A DNA stretch of 64,000 bases from Lutibaculum sp963816555 (GCA_963816555.1 CAWFLD010000007.1:310001-374000), one strand, 5' to 3'; numbered from the stretch's first letter, positions 30,096-39,582 are shown. The notes: generated by a model not told the origin, from the sequence alone. Made by a program: numbers and translations.

Positions 30096-30518
30096 TCAGT
30101 CGAACGGCAGCTCGTCGTCGCTCCAGTTCGGCATCTTCTCGTTGATGCGCTTCTGGAACGACGAGGCGGTGACGACGACGCGCTCGTGCACCCCTTCGCC
30201 GATCAGGTCCTGCTCGTCGCGCGCCCTGATCCGGAAGGTCAGCTTGCGCCCGTCGACCGCCACGAGCTCGGCCAGCGCCTCGACCTTCATGCCGATCGGC
30301 GTGGCGGCGATGTGGGAGGCGTCCATGCGCGTGCCGAGCGACTGCTTGCCCTCCGGCAGCAGGTGCTCGATCGCGGCCAGCGCCGCCTCCTCCATCAGGC
30401 TGATCATCATCGGCGTCGCCAGCACGGCGATGTGGCCGGAGCCGACCCGCGGTGCGGTGTCGTTCGTGCCGACCACCATCCTGGCGCGGCCCTTCAGGCC
30501 TGGCTCGATCTCGTCCAT
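30096..30518 (-). CDS. Hot-dog fold thioesterase (FlK-like)
   Basis: 140 residues. The catalytic set of the fluoroacetyl-CoA thioesterase family is visible: Thr in VLATPMM, Glu in MEEAALAAIE and His in ASHIAATPIGM. In most bacteria such proteins hydrolyse unknown acyl-CoAs, so resistance to fluoroacetate should not be assumed. Convergent with truA, 10 bases apart. Confidence 0.75.
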   Translation of the reverse strand: MDEIEPGLKGRARMVVGTNDTAPRVGSGHIAVLATPMMISLMEEAALAAIEHLLPEGKQSLGTRMDASHIAATPIGMKVEALAELVAVDGRKLTFRIRARDEQDLIGEGVHERVVVTASSFQKRINEKMPNWSDDELPFD

Positions 30519-30603
30519 TCGCTGTCGCCCCCCTTGGATTGCGGCGCGTGTCTAGCATGATCGGGCGCGCCGCGGCACCGGCCGGGCGCTTGCTTTACGG
30601 ATT

Positions 30604-31194
30604 TCAGAGGCCGCCGAAGCGCGTGATCGTCTCGCCCAGCACGAGCGACAGCAGGAAATCGATCGCCACCATCGCGGCCGCCAGGCCCGGCGCGCCGCCG
30701 AGCGCGGCCTTGGCCGCCCGGAAGCGCCAGGCCATGGTCAGAACGAGCGCCCCCAGGATCAGCACCGTCGCGCCGCCCGGGCCCATCATGCCGGCGCCGA
30801 GCAGGATCGACGGCAGCGACAGCGGCACCGCGATCAGCGGCGCCGTCCAGTTGAAGATGACGATCAGCGGCACGTAGACCTTCGCGAGCCCGAGCGGCTT
30901 CGCCAGGATCGCCATCAGGAGCGGGAAGGCGGCGATGTCGGCGAGGAAGGCGGCCGCCCGCGTCAGCAGGAACAGCCACTCGTTGACGTCGGCGCCCTCG
31001 GGCAGCGCGCCGACGAGCAGGCGGTGCTCGGCCATGACGTGGATGACGTAGAGCGGCAGCGCCATGAAGGGCGCCACGAAGGAGCGCCAGAACCCGTCCG
31101 CGCTCATGTCGAGCCCGGCCAGCGGCTTCGGCCGCCCGGTGAAGACGTGCCACGCGGCCGTGAAGCCTGCCGCGACCTCCGTACGGGTCACCAT
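30604..31194 (-). CDS. Conserved integral membrane protein, unknown function
   Basis: 196 residues with about five hydrophobic segments (FVAPFMALPLYVIHVM, FLADIAAFPLLMAILA, VYVPLIVIFNWTAPLIAVPL, and two more near the C-terminus). Starts MVTRTEVAAGFTAAWHVFTG. Homologous proteins accompany dapE in Rhizobiales as far as I recall, but I know no function. It follows dapE by 13 bases on the same strand, suggesting co-transcription. Confidence 0.7.
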   Translation of the reverse strand: MVTRTEVAAGFTAAWHVFTGRPKPLAGLDMSADGFWRSFVAPFMALPLYVIHVMAEHRLLVGALPEGADVNEWLFLLTRAAAFLADIAAFPLLMAILAKPLGLAKVYVPLIVIFNWTAPLIAVPLSLPSILLGAGMMGPGGATVLILGALVLTMAWRFRAAKAALGGAPGLAAAMVAIDFLLSLVLGETITRFGGL

Positions 31195-31207
31195 GTCGTC
31201 TTTCGTC

Positions 31208-32399
31208 TCAGGAGGCCGCGAGGCGCTCGAAGTATCGCTCGATGAAGCGGACGTAGATGCGCGTCAGCGATTCGAGGTCGGCCACGGGCACGCTCTCGTC
31301 CACCTGGTGCATTGTATCGCCGACGAGGCCGAATTCCAGCACCGGGCAATGATCCTTGATGTAGCGCGCGTCGGAGGTGCCGCCGCCGGTGGTGAGCGCC
31401 GGCTCCTGCCCCGTCTCGTCGCGCACGGCCCCGGTCATGACCTCGACGAGATCGCCGGCGGTCGTCACGAAGGCGTCGCCCGGATTCGGCTCGAAGCGGA
31501 CCTCGCCCTTGAACGGCGTCGTCTCCGTGGCCCGCTCGACCGTGCGGCGCAGCCGCGCCATCATGCTCTTCGGCGTGTGCTTGTCGTTGAAGCGGACGTT
31601 GAAGTTCGCCCGCGCCCGCGCCGGGATGACGTTGAAGGCGGGATTGCCGACGTCGATCGAGGTGACCTCGAAGTTCGACGGCTGGAAATGCGCGTTGCCG
31701 TCGTCGAGCCGGTCGGCCAGCAGCTCGCCGAGCAGCGCGACGAGCTTGCGGCAGGGATTGGCCGCCTTCTCCGGGTAGGCCACGTGGCCCTGGCGGCCGA
31801 CGATCTCGATCGTGCCCGACAGCGAGCCGCGCCGGCCGATCTTGATCGTGTCGCCGAGCCTCTGGACGTTCGTCGGCTCGCCGACGACGCAGTGGTCGAT
31901 CGTCTCGCCGAGCTCGGTCATCCAGCCCAGGATCTTGGGGGTGCCGTTGATCGAGGGGCCTTCCTCGTCGCCGGTCAGGAGGAGCGCGATCGACCCCTTG
32001 GGCTCGCCGTGGTCGCGCACGTAGCGGGCGATCGCGGCGAGGAAGCAGGCGACGCCGCCCTTCATGTCGACCGCGCCGCGGCCGTAGAGGCGCCCGTCCT
32101 CGATCGCCGCCTCGAACGGCCCGTGCCGCCAGCGCGCCGTGTCGCCCGGCGGCACGACGTCGGTGTGGCCGGCGAAGCAGAGGGTCGGCCCCTTCGTGCC
32201 CAGCCTGCGCGAAGAGGTTCTCGACGTCGGGCGTGTCGACGTCGGTGAAGGTCAGGCGCTGGCTGATGAAGCCGAGGCCGGTCGCGAGCTGTTCGACGAA
32301 CGAGAGCGCGCCGCCCTCGTTCGGCGTCACGCTCTCGCAGCGGATCAGCGCCTGGGCGACGGCCAGCGGGTCGGTGGGGTCGATCTTCGTCGTTGTCAT
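31208..32399 (-). CDS. dapE: Succinyl-diaminopimelate desuccinylase (frame broken near 32202)
   Basis: Zinc peptidase-like enzyme of lysine/diaminopimelate synthesis, about 397 residues. N-terminus TDPLAVAQALIRCESVTPNE; after the break comes LCFAGHTDVVPPGD (metal His and catalytic Asp), YGRGAVDMKGG, LLTGDEEGPS (general-base Glu), GEPTN and TTGGGTSDARYI. The break lies between NLFAQAG and TKGPTL; length 3n+1. As dapE is normally essential here, sequence error is the simplest reading. dapD is nearby on the same strand. Confidence 0.9.
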
Positions 32400-32430
32400 G
32401 CGGCTGATCTAGCCAGCCCCGCAGCGGCGG

Positions 32431-32853
32431 TCAATCGGCCGCGTCCGGCCGGCGGTCGCGGATGCGGCCGAAGCGGTTCGGCCCGTCCTTGCCGGGCAGG
32501 AGGCCGATCAGCACCGACCAGGCGAGGCCGACGAAGGGAACGAGGCCGATGGCGGCATACCAGCCGGACAGGTCGCGGTCGTGGCAGCGCTTCACCATCA
32601 GCGCGAGCTCGGACCACATCCCGAAGAGCAGGGCGGGCAGCATGGCGTTGAGCGCCGCCTCGCCCTCGAGGCCGCGCGCCAGGAAGTCGCCGAGGATCGC
32701 GGTGATCGCCCAGACGAGCAGGATGCCGAGCCAGTAGGCCTCGCGGCCGATCCGCCCGTCGAGGCGGAACAGCAGCCAGACGAAGGAGGCCAGGCCGGCG
32801 GGCTTCGCCACCTGGCGCCCGCCGGGTCCGTTCGGATTTCGCTCGTCGCTCAA
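32431..32853 (-). CDS. DUF805 family membrane protein
   Basis: 140 residues. FRLDGRIGREAYWLGILL and the family hallmark MVKRCHDRDLSGWYA identify DUF805; about four membrane segments follow. Function unknown. It sits between dapD and dapE in the same direction, a known arrangement in Rhizobiales. Confidence 0.85.
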   Translation of the reverse strand: MSDERNPNGPGGRQVAKPAGLASFVWLLFRLDGRIGREAYWLGILLVWAITAILGDFLARGLEGEAALNAMLPALLFGMWSELALMVKRCHDRDLSGWYAAIGLVPFVGLAWSVLIGLLPGKDGPNRFGRIRDRRPDAAD

Positions 32854-32910
32854 GCTCTCACCGCCGCGCGTTGCCGGTTTTCGGGAGTCCTGCCCGTGCC
32901 AAGGAACGCG

Positions 32911-33756
32911 TCAGTTCCGCAGGAGGTCGTTGATCGAGGTCTTGGCACGCGTGCCCTCGTCCACACGCTTGACGATGACGGCGCAATAAAGGCTGGGGCT
33001 CGGGCCGTTGCCGGCGGCCGGCTCCGCGGCCGGCATGGTGCCCGGCACGACGACGGAATAGGGCGGCACCTCGCCGCGATAGACCTCGCCGGTCGTGCGG
33101 TCGACGATCTTCGTCGAGGCGCCGATATAGACGCCCATCGACAGGACCGAGCCCTGGCGGATCCGCACGCCCTCGGCGACCTCGGAGCGGGCGCCGATGA
33201 AGCAGTTGTCCTCGACGATGACGGGGCCCGCCTGCAGCGGCTCGAGCACGCCGCCGATGCCGGCGCCGCCCGAGATGTGGCAGTTCTTGCCGATCTGCGC
33301 GCAGGAGCCGACGGTCGCCCAGGTGTCGACCATCGTGCCCTCGTCGACATAGGCGCCGACATTGACGAAGCTCGGCATCAGCACGACGCCCTTCGCGATG
33401 AAGGCCGAGCGGCGCACGGTGCAGTTCGGCACGGCGCGGAAGCCGGCGGCGCCGAACTCGTCCTCGCTCCAGCCCTCGAACTTCGACGGCACCTTGTCCC
33501 ACCAGCGGGCGCCGCCCGGGCCGCCCGAGATCGTCGTCATGTCGTTCAGCCGGAAGGACAGGAGGACGGCCTTCTTCAGCCACTGGTTGACGACCCAGTC
33601 ACCATCCTTCGGCTCGGCGACGCGGGCGTGGCCGGCGTCGAGGAGGTTCAGCGCCTCGTTGACGGCCTCGCGGACCTCGCCGGTCGTCGCCGGCGAGATG
33701 TCCGCGCGGTTCTCCCAGGCGGTGTCGATGGTCTGTTGCAGCTGGCTCGCGTCCAC
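32911..33756 (-). CDS. dapD: Tetrahydrodipicolinate N-succinyltransferase
   Basis: 281 residues; left-handed beta-helix acyltransferase that succinylates tetrahydrodipicolinate, the step before DapC and DapE. Motifs: RFRLNDM-like NDM core, CTVRRSAFIAKGVVLMPSFV hexapeptide region, NCHISGGAGIGGVLEPLQA, IVEDNCFIGARSEVAEGV. Start is a GTG at 33756 (VDASQLQQ). Convergent with nothing; the preceding gene is the toxin on the same strand. Confidence 0.94.
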   Translation of the reverse strand: MDASQLQQTIDTAWENRADISPATTGEVREAVNEALNLLDAGHARVAEPKDGDWVVNQWLKKAVLLSFRLNDMTTISGGPGGARWWDKVPSKFEGWSEDEFGAAGFRAVPNCTVRRSAFIAKGVVLMPSFVNVGAYVDEGTMVDTWATVGSCAQIGKNCHISGGAGIGGVLEPLQAGPVIVEDNCFIGARSEVAEGVRIRQGSVLSMGVYIGASTKIVDRTTGEVYRGEVPPYSVVVPGTMPAAEPAAGNGPSPSLYCAVIVKRVDEGTRAKTSINDLLRN

Positions 33757-33877
33757 GGCGTCTGTCTTTCCCGGTGCAGTGAATTGGCGGGCGGACCTTA
33801 GCCGCGCGGCGGGGGGAGTCAATCGGAGGCGCCCGTCCTTTGTCCCGAGAGAGCTCGATGCCGCGGAGAGCCGGGGC

Positions 33878-34210
33878 TCATTCGAAGAGCGGCGCGATCC
33901 TGGCCAGCACCTCGTCCAGGATGAAGCCCGGCACCTCCTCCGAGCGTCGGCCGCCGCGGGCGCGAAGGTCGAGCGTGCGCAGCTGGTCGCACAGGATCGC
34001 GCCCGTGGCGTTCGTGCCGGCACCGGACAGCGAGACCGCGAAACCGGCCATGCGGCTGCCCATGCCTCCCTGCGTGATCGGCACGACGATCGCCGTTCCG
34101 GAGATGCGGTTGAAGCTGTCCGGGGAGACGATCAGGACGTAGCGGGCGCCCCGCTGCTCGCGCCCGGCCGTGGGATTGAGATCGACGTGCCAGATCTCGC
34201 CCCGGCGCAC
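33878..34210 (-). CDS. MazF/PemK-type endoribonuclease toxin
   Basis: 110 residues from a GTG at 34210, which begins one base after the antitoxin stop. VRRGEIWHVDLNPTAGREQR is the standard MazF start, with YVLIVSPDSFNR, VPITQGG (active-site Thr) and ILCDQLRTLDLRAR. Cleaves mRNA when free of antitoxin. Closest in arrangement to ChpB/PemK pairs. Confidence 0.9.
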   Translation of the reverse strand: MRRGEIWHVDLNPTAGREQRGARYVLIVSPDSFNRISGTAIVVPITQGGMGSRMAGFAVSLSGAGTNATGAILCDQLRTLDLRARGGRRSEEVPGFILDEVLARIAPLFE

Positions 34211-34211
34211 C

Positions 34212-34466
34212 TCAGATCGCCTCGTTGCCGACCGGCTCGTCCTCGAGCCAGGATCTTTCCTCGTCGCTCCGGGCCGCATCGGGATCGCACTGGCCCAGGA
34301 GTTCGTCCAGCGTGTATCTCGGGCGGGCCGGCGCGATCGTCAGCTTGCCGCCTTCGGTCTCGAGGATCACGGTCGAGCCGGCGCTCAGCTTGAGCTCGTC
34401 GAGCGTCGCCGGCGGCAGCGCCAGCATGATCGACCCGCCGACCTTTCGCAGTGTCGCCGTCGCCAT
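34212..34466 (-). CDS. MazE-type antitoxin (AbrB/SpoVT fold)
   Basis: 84 residues. The swapped-hairpin DNA-binding domain is ATLRKVGGSIMLALPPATLD, and the acidic C-terminus (WLEDEPVGNE) would neutralise the toxin. aggagacgg precedes the ATG at 34466. Antitoxin-first order with tight coupling to the toxin, so the complex probably represses this promoter. Confidence 0.9.
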   Translation of the reverse strand: MATATLRKVGGSIMLALPPATLDELKLSAGSTVILETEGGKLTIAPARPRYTLDELLGQCDPDAARSDEERSWLEDEPVGNEAI

Positions 34467-34534
34467 GGGATCCGTCTCCTGAAGTTAAACAGGAATATAA
34501 CTCAGCTCGGGGTCGACGGAAAGGGAGCGACCCG

Positions 34535-35263
34535 TCAGCCGATCCGCTCGCACACGTCGACGAGGAACTGCGCGAGGTCCGAGGTCACGTGCTCGACATG
34601 GCCCTCGGTGCCCTTGGCCTGCTCCCAGTCGGCGCGGTGGCCGGTCGTCTCGGTCGGGTCGCCGGTGACGAGGACGGTGCGCATGCCGAGCTCGTGCGGC
34701 ACCTCGAGGTTGCGCGGCAGGTCCTCGAACATCGCGGCGGCGGTCGGCTCGATGCCGTGCAGGGAAAGAAACGTCTCGTAGGGCCGGCGCGCGGGCTTCG
34801 GCTCGAACTCGGCGGCGATGATGTCGAACAGGTCCTCGAAATGCTCGCCGATGCCGAGCCGCGACAGGACCGCCTGCGCGTGCGCCCGCGAGCCGTTGGT
34901 CAGCACGAACTTGCGCCCCGGAAGCAGCGCCAGCGCGCTCCCGAGGGCGGGGTCGGGCTCGATCGGCGAGTGGTCGATGTCGTGCACGAAGCGCAGGAAC
35001 TCGTGCGGGTCGACGCCGTGCTCGCTCATCAGGCCGCGCAGGGTCGTGCCGTAGCGCTTGTAGTAGTCCTTCTGGACCTTGCGCGCCTCGATCCGGTCGC
35101 ACGACAGGAGCGCCGCGATGAAGCGGCCCATGCGCTCGTCGACCTGCGCGAAGAGGTTCGAGCGGGGCGGGTAGAGCGTGTTGTCGAGGTCGAAGATCCA
35201 GGTCGTGACGCCCGCGAAGGCGGCAAGCGGATCCTCACTTCGTGATGAGTGTGCCGACGCCAT
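34535..35263 (-). CDS. HAD-superfamily hydrolase, pyrimidine 5'-nucleotidase type
   Basis: 242 residues. HAD motif I is WIFDLDNTLYPP, motif II FVLTNGSRAHA, motif III/IV AAEFEPKPARRPYE and AAAMFEDLPRNLEVP. This SDT1-like group removes phosphate from UMP/CMP or similar. The first 29 bases overlap the end of argB, so it is co-transcribed with it. Confidence 0.85.
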   Translation of the reverse strand: MASAHSSRSEDPLAAFAGVTTWIFDLDNTLYPPRSNLFAQVDERMGRFIAALLSCDRIEARKVQKDYYKRYGTTLRGLMSEHGVDPHEFLRFVHDIDHSPIEPDPALGSALALLPGRKFVLTNGSRAHAQAVLSRLGIGEHFEDLFDIIAAEFEPKPARRPYETFLSLHGIEPTAAAMFEDLPRNLEVPHELGMRTVLVTGDPTETTGHRADWEQAKGTEGHVEHVTSDLAQFLVDVCERIG

Positions 35264-36122
35264 GCTCGGTAAATAGCTCCAGAAGGACCGCGTGCGAGAC
35301 CTTGCCGTCGAGAATCACCACGCCCTCGACGCCGCGGTCGAGCGCCTCGATGCAGGTCTCGACCTTCGGGATCATGCCGCCGGAGATCGTCCCGTCGGCG
35401 ATCAGCCGGCGCGCCTCGCCGATGGTGAGCTGCGGGATCAGGTTGCGCTCCTTGTCGAGCACGCCCGGCACGTCGGTGAGGAAGAGGAGGCGCTTGGCGT
35501 GCATCGCGCCGGCGACGGCGCCGGCGAAGGTGTCGGCATTGACGTTGTAGGTCTCGCCGTCGTCGCCCGGCGCCACCGGCGCGATGACCGGGATGAGGTC
35601 GGCGTGCGAGACCATGTCGATGACCTTGGAGTTCACCGTCTCCGGCTCTCCGACAAAGCCGAGGTCGACCACCCGCTCGATGTTGGAATCGGGATCGACC
35701 ACCTTCCGCGTCGCCTTGCGGACGGTGACCATGTTGCCGTCCTTGCCGCACAGGCCGACCGCCTTGCCGCCCTCGCGGTTGATGGCGGCGACGATCTCCT
35801 TGTTGATGCCGCCGGCGAGGACCATCTCGACGATCTCGACGGTCGCCCGGTCGGTGACGCGCAGGCCCGCGCGGAACTCCGACTGGATGCCGAGCTTCTC
35901 GAGCATCCGGCCGATCTGCGGGCCGCCGCCGTGCACCACGACGGGATTGATGCCGGAAGTCTTGAGCAGCGTGATGTCCTTGGCGAAGGCGCGGGCGAGC
36001 TCGGGATCGCCCATCGCGTGGCCGCCATACTTCACCACGATCGTCTGCTCGTCGTAGCGCAGCATGTAGGGCAGCGCCTCGGCGAGGATGCGCGCGTGGT
36101 CGTGCGGGCTGAAGTCTTCCAA
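35235..36122 (-). CDS. argB: Acetylglutamate kinase
   Basis: 295 residues, second step of arginine synthesis. VVKYGGHAMGD (ATP site Lys), VVVHGGGPQIG (substrate loop), NVNADTFAGAVAG, FLTDVPGVLD and GGMIPKVETC. Start is TTG at 36122, with ggagg 9-13 bases upstream. N-terminal helix of about 20 residues is the type linked to hexameric, arginine-inhibited enzymes. Confidence 0.95.
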   Translation of the reverse strand: MEDFSPHDHARILAEALPYMLRYDEQTIVVKYGGHAMGDPELARAFAKDITLLKTSGINPVVVHGGGPQIGRMLEKLGIQSEFRAGLRVTDRATVEIVEMVLAGGINKEIVAAINREGGKAVGLCGKDGNMVTVRKATRKVVDPDSNIERVVDLGFVGEPETVNSKVIDMVSHADLIPVIAPVAPGDDGETYNVNADTFAGAVAGAMHAKRLLFLTDVPGVLDKERNLIPQLTIGEARRLIADGTISGGMIPKVETCIEALDRGVEGVVILDGKVSHAVLLELFTEHGVGTLITK

Positions 36123-36152
36123 AGGCCGTCCTCCCGTGTCCGTTCCTGCCGA

Positions 36153-36827
36153 TCAGGCCGCGCCCGGCGGCGCGTCGAGCGCGAAGCCGGCGATCTCAGC
36201 CCGTAGCTCGTCGATGCCGCGGCCGGTCTGCGACGAGGTCAGGAGCACGACCGGATGGGCGGCGGGATGCTTCGCCAGCGCCTTGCCGACGCTCTCGACG
36301 ACCTTCGCGACCTCGGACTCCTTCAGCTTGTCGACCTTCGTCAGCACCGCCTGGTAGGAGACCGCCGCCTCGTCGAGCGTCTTGAAGACCGGCTCGTCGT
36401 TCGCCTTCACGCCGTGGCGCGCGTCGATCAGCACGTAGACGCGCCGCAGCTCGACCCGGCCGCGCAGGAACTGGAAGATCAGCTTCGTCCAGCGGGCGAT
36501 CTCGCCCTTCGGCGCCTTGGCGTAGCCGTAGCCCGGCATGTCGACGACGCGCAGCCGGCCGTCGAGATCGAAGAAGTTCAGCTCGCGCGTGCGGCCCGGC
36601 GTGTTCGAGGTGCGGGCGAGCGTGCCCTGGCCGGTGACGGCGTTGATCAGGCTCGACTTGCCGACATTGGAGCGGCCGGCGAAGGCGATCTCCGGCAGCT
36701 CCCCCGGCGGCAGGTCGGCGAGGGCGCGGGCCCCGCGAACGAAGCTCGCGGGCCGCGAGAACAGCAGGTGGTCGCCAGACCCCGTCCCGGTGTCCTCGCC
36801 GCCTTCCGCGTCATCGGCGATCTGCAT
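36153..36827 (-). CDS. engB: Ribosome biogenesis GTP-binding protein (EngB/YsxC/YihA)
   Basis: 224 residues. G1 GRSNVGKSSLINAV, switch NTPGRTRELNFF, G3 DMPGYGYAKAPK, G4 TKVDKLK. Required for 50S assembly. It lies 12 bases after yidC; the ATG at 36827 is preferred over a TTG one codon earlier. Confidence 0.95.
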   Translation of the reverse strand: MQIADDAEGGEDTGTGSGDHLLFSRPASFVRGARALADLPPGELPEIAFAGRSNVGKSSLINAVTGQGTLARTSNTPGRTRELNFFDLDGRLRVVDMPGYGYAKAPKGEIARWTKLIFQFLRGRVELRRVYVLIDARHGVKANDEPVFKTLDEAAVSYQAVLTKVDKLKESEVAKVVESVGKALAKHPAAHPVVLLTSSQTGRGIDELRAEIAGFALDAPPGAA

Positions 36828-36839
36828 CAACCGTGGATC

Positions 36840-38720
36840 CTACTCGCCCGCTCCGGATTTCGCCGGTGTCGAGCCGCCGCCGGTTCCGCCGGTTCCGTCG
36901 CCGTCGCCGGACTTCGGGCGGCCGAAGCTCGCCTTGATGTTGCCGAGGATGTCCGGCTTCACGCCCTGGCGGCGCATGATGATGTACTGCTGCGTCACCG
37001 AGAGCGAGTTGTTCCAGGCCCAGTAGATCACGAGGCCGGCCGGGAAGCGCGCCAGCATGAAGGTGAAGACGAGCGGCATCCAGTTGAAGACCATCGCCGA
37101 GGTCGGGTCGGGCGGCGGCGGGTTCAGCCGCATCTGCACCCACATCGTCACGCCCATGATCAGCGGCCAGACGCCGATCATCAGCATGTGCGGGGGATCC
37201 CACGGGATCAGGCCGAACAGGTTGAAGATGGTCGTCGGGTCGGGCGCCGACAGATCCTGGATCCATCCGAAGAACGGCGCGTGCCGCATCTCGATGGTGA
37301 CGAAGATGACCTTGTAGAGCGAGAAGAAGACAGGAATCTGGATGACGATGGGCAGGCAGCCGGCAAGCGGGTTGATCTTCTCCCGCTTGTACATCTCCAT
37401 CATTTCCTGCTGCTGCTTCATCTTGTCGTCTTTGTACTTCTCCCGCAGCTCCTGCATCTTGGGCTGCATCTTCTTCATCCGGCTCATGGACGTGTAGCTC
37501 TTGTTGGCGAGCGGGAAGAAGAGGGCCTTGACCAGCACCGTGACGATCATGATCGCGATGCCGAAATTGCCGACGAGCTTGAAGAAGAAGTCGATGACGT
37601 AGAACAGCGGCCGCGTGATGAAGTGGAACCAGCCCCAGTCGATCAGCAGCTCGAAGCGGTCGATGCCGAGGCTGTTCTCGTAGCCGTTGAGGATGTCGAC
37701 GCGCTTGGCGCCGGCGAACACGCGGTTCTCGATCGTCGTGCTGGCGCCGGGCGCGATCTGCACGGCGTCGCGCAGGTAGTCGGACTGGTAGCTGTTCTTG
37801 TTGTCGGCCGTGCCGGAGGAGAAGCGCGCCTGGTAGTGCGCGTCCTGCGCCGGCACCGCGGCGGCCGCCCAGTACTTGTCGGTGATGCCGAGCCAGCCGC
37901 CGGTGGCGGAGAAGGTCTGCGCCGGCTCGCCGGTGATGTTCTTGTACTTGATCTCCTTCAGGCCCTCGTCGCCGACCACGCCGATCAGGCCTTCGTGAAG
38001 GATGTAGTAGTTCGTCAGGTTGTCGGGCAGGCCGTGGCGCGACACGAGGCCGTAGGAGCTCAGCGAGACCGGCTGGCCGCTGTTGTTCGTCACGGTGTCG
38101 TCGACCGTGAACATGTAGTTCTGGTCGACCGAGATCTTGCGCTGGAAGACGAGCCCGTTCGGCGACTGGTAGGTCAGCGTCACCGGCGTCGAGGGCGTCA
38201 GCTTCGCGCCCTCGGGCGCCTGCCACACCGTGTCGGAGGTCGGCAGGCCCTGGACGTCGCCCGTCGCCGCGACGAAGCCCTGCTCGGCGTAATAGGGAAG
38301 CGGCGAGCCGGAGGGCGACAGCAGCACGACGTTCGGGCTGTCCTTCTCGACGGTCACCTTGTAGTCCTTGAGCACCACGTCGTCGATGCGGGCGCCCTTC
38401 AGGTTGATCGAGCCGCTGACGGCGGGCGTGTCGATCGGGATGCGCGGCGACTGGGCGAGCGCCTGCTCGCGGGTCATCGCCTGCTGGCCGGCAGCCCCCG
38501 ACGCGGGCGGCGCGTTCGGGGTGGCGCCCGGGACCGAGCCTTGCGGCGCTCCCGTCGCCGGCGCACCGGCCTGCTGCTGCGGCGCCTGCGGCTGGGTCTG
38601 CTGCTGGGCCTGCTCGACGGGCTGCTGGTCGCGGCCGCCCATGCCGACGAAGTACTGCCACCCCGCGATGATCAGGATCGAGAGCACGATCGCGATGATG
38701 TAGTTGCGATTGTCATCCAT
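36840..38720 (-). CDS. yidC: Membrane protein insertase YidC
   Basis: 626 residues. N-terminal helix NYIIAIVLSILIIAGWQYF, a Gln/Pro-rich linker, a large periplasmic beta domain (residues about 90-370), then the conserved insertase core: FGIAIMIVTVLVKALFFPLA, KMQPKMQELREKYKDDK and GCLPIVIQIPVFFSLYKVIF. The substrate-groove Arg is not marked with confidence. Its start overlaps the rnpA stop by 8 bases. No separate yidD-like frame is visible between them. Confidence 0.95.
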   Translation of the reverse strand: MDDNRNYIIAIVLSILIIAGWQYFVGMGGRDQQPVEQAQQQTQPQAPQQQAGAPATGAPQGSVPGATPNAPPASGAAGQQAMTREQALAQSPRIPIDTPAVSGSINLKGARIDDVVLKDYKVTVEKDSPNVVLLSPSGSPLPYYAEQGFVAATGDVQGLPTSDTVWQAPEGAKLTPSTPVTLTYQSPNGLVFQRKISVDQNYMFTVDDTVTNNSGQPVSLSSYGLVSRHGLPDNLTNYYILHEGLIGVVGDEGLKEIKYKNITGEPAQTFSATGGWLGITDKYWAAAAVPAQDAHYQARFSSGTADNKNSYQSDYLRDAVQIAPGASTTIENRVFAGAKRVDILNGYENSLGIDRFELLIDWGWFHFITRPLFYVIDFFFKLVGNFGIAIMIVTVLVKALFFPLANKSYTSMSRMKKMQPKMQELREKYKDDKMKQQQEMMEMYKREKINPLAGCLPIVIQIPVFFSLYKVIFVTIEMRHAPFFGWIQDLSAPDPTTIFNLFGLIPWDPPHMLMIGVWPLIMGVTMWVQMRLNPPPPDPTSAMVFNWMPLVFTFMLARFPAGLVIYWAWNNSLSVTQQYIIMRRQGVKPDILGNIKASFGRPKSGDGDGTGGTGGGSTPAKSGAGE

Positions 38721-39114
38721 CGGAGGAGTCCTTGCCGGCCGCGCCGGTGCGTTTGTTCGCACGCGCGAAGGCGCGTGTGAGGTCTTCGAGAATGGAGGCG
38801 TAGCTGGCGCTCAGCGTGGCGCGTCGCCCGACGATCACGTAGTGGCGGCCGGGCAGGGCCTGGGCCGGCGCGACGGCGCGCGCGGCTTCCCTCAGGCGGC
38901 GCTTGGCGCGGTTGCGCTCGACCGCATTGCCGACCTTGCGGCTGACCGTGAACCCGAGCATGGGCTCACCGTCGCCCCGGCGCACCGCCTGTAGGATGAG
39001 GCTGGGTGTCACGGCGCGCTCTCCGCGGGCCACCGTCAGGAACTGGCTGCGCACGCGCAGCCGCCCCGGCTGTTCGCCGGGCCTGCCCGGCTGCGCCGCG
39101 GGGCGCTCGCGCAT
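38713..39114 (-). CDS. rnpA: Ribonuclease P protein component
   Basis: 133 residues; helps the RNA subunit cut tRNA 5' leaders. Core motif AVERNRAKRRLREAAR preceded by LGFTVSRKVGN. A 20-residue N-terminal and 20-residue C-terminal extension are typical of Rhizobiales. Located 15 bases after rpmH. Confidence 0.94.
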   Translation of the reverse strand: MRERPAAQPGRPGEQPGRLRVRSQFLTVARGERAVTPSLILQAVRRGDGEPMLGFTVSRKVGNAVERNRAKRRLREAARAVAPAQALPGRHYVIVGRRATLSASYASILEDLTRAFARANKRTGAAGKDSSDG

Positions 39115-39129
39115 CGGAATGCCTTCGTC

Positions 39130-39264
39130 TTACGCCGAAAGCTGCTTGCGACCGCGAGCGCGACGGCGCGACAGGACCTTGCGGCCGTTCTTGGTTGCCA
39201 TGCGCGCACGGAAACCGTGGCGACGCTTGCGCACGAGTTTAGAGGGTTGATAAGTCCGCTTCAC
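39130..39264 (-). CDS. rpmH: 50S ribosomal protein L34
   Basis: 44 residues from a GTG start at 39264: MKRTYQPSKLVRKRRHGFRA, ending KQLSA. Classic rpmH-rnpA-yidC-engB order. Confidence 0.97.
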   Translation of the reverse strand: MKRTYQPSKLVRKRRHGFRARMATKNGRKVLSRRRARGRKQLSA

Positions 39265-39582
39265 GGGCCTGCTCCGGCTGAAAAAACGATGCTGTCTCCG
39301 CGCCGCGACCCGATCGCGACGGAACGGGACGACGACGCAACGCCGCACGCAATCGCGCTGCGGCGCGAGAGGCGGCGAAGTTTGATGGGCATATACGTGA
39401 CCCACTCGGGGAAAGTCAACGACGGCCGGCGGACATGGCCCCCTGACACATTGCTCTCAAATGGCGGTGAGGCGCCGACACGGCGACGGGCCGATGTGCT
39501 AGATCAACGGGGTAGCCGGCCGGTCAGTGGCCGAGGAGCGAAATTCGCCTTGGACACGAGAACCGAAAGTGCCGGCCGGACG
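39265..39582. other. Divergent intergenic region
   Basis: 318 bases between rpmH (minus) and the TVP38-type gene (plus). It must hold the strong rpmH promoter and is less GC-rich near 39380-39420. No hairpin, repeat or convincing extra gene was found; several open frames here are unsupported. Confidence 0.5.

Noticed and set aside
30096..30518. Fluoroacetate resistance gene
   Set aside because: Catalytic Thr/Glu/His fit the FlK family, but most such proteins have other substrates and the context is housekeeping.
39265..39582. Chromosome origin near rpmH
   Set aside because: rpmH-rnpA often lies near oriC in other bacteria, but no dnaA gene, DnaA-box cluster or AT-rich unwinding region is seen here.
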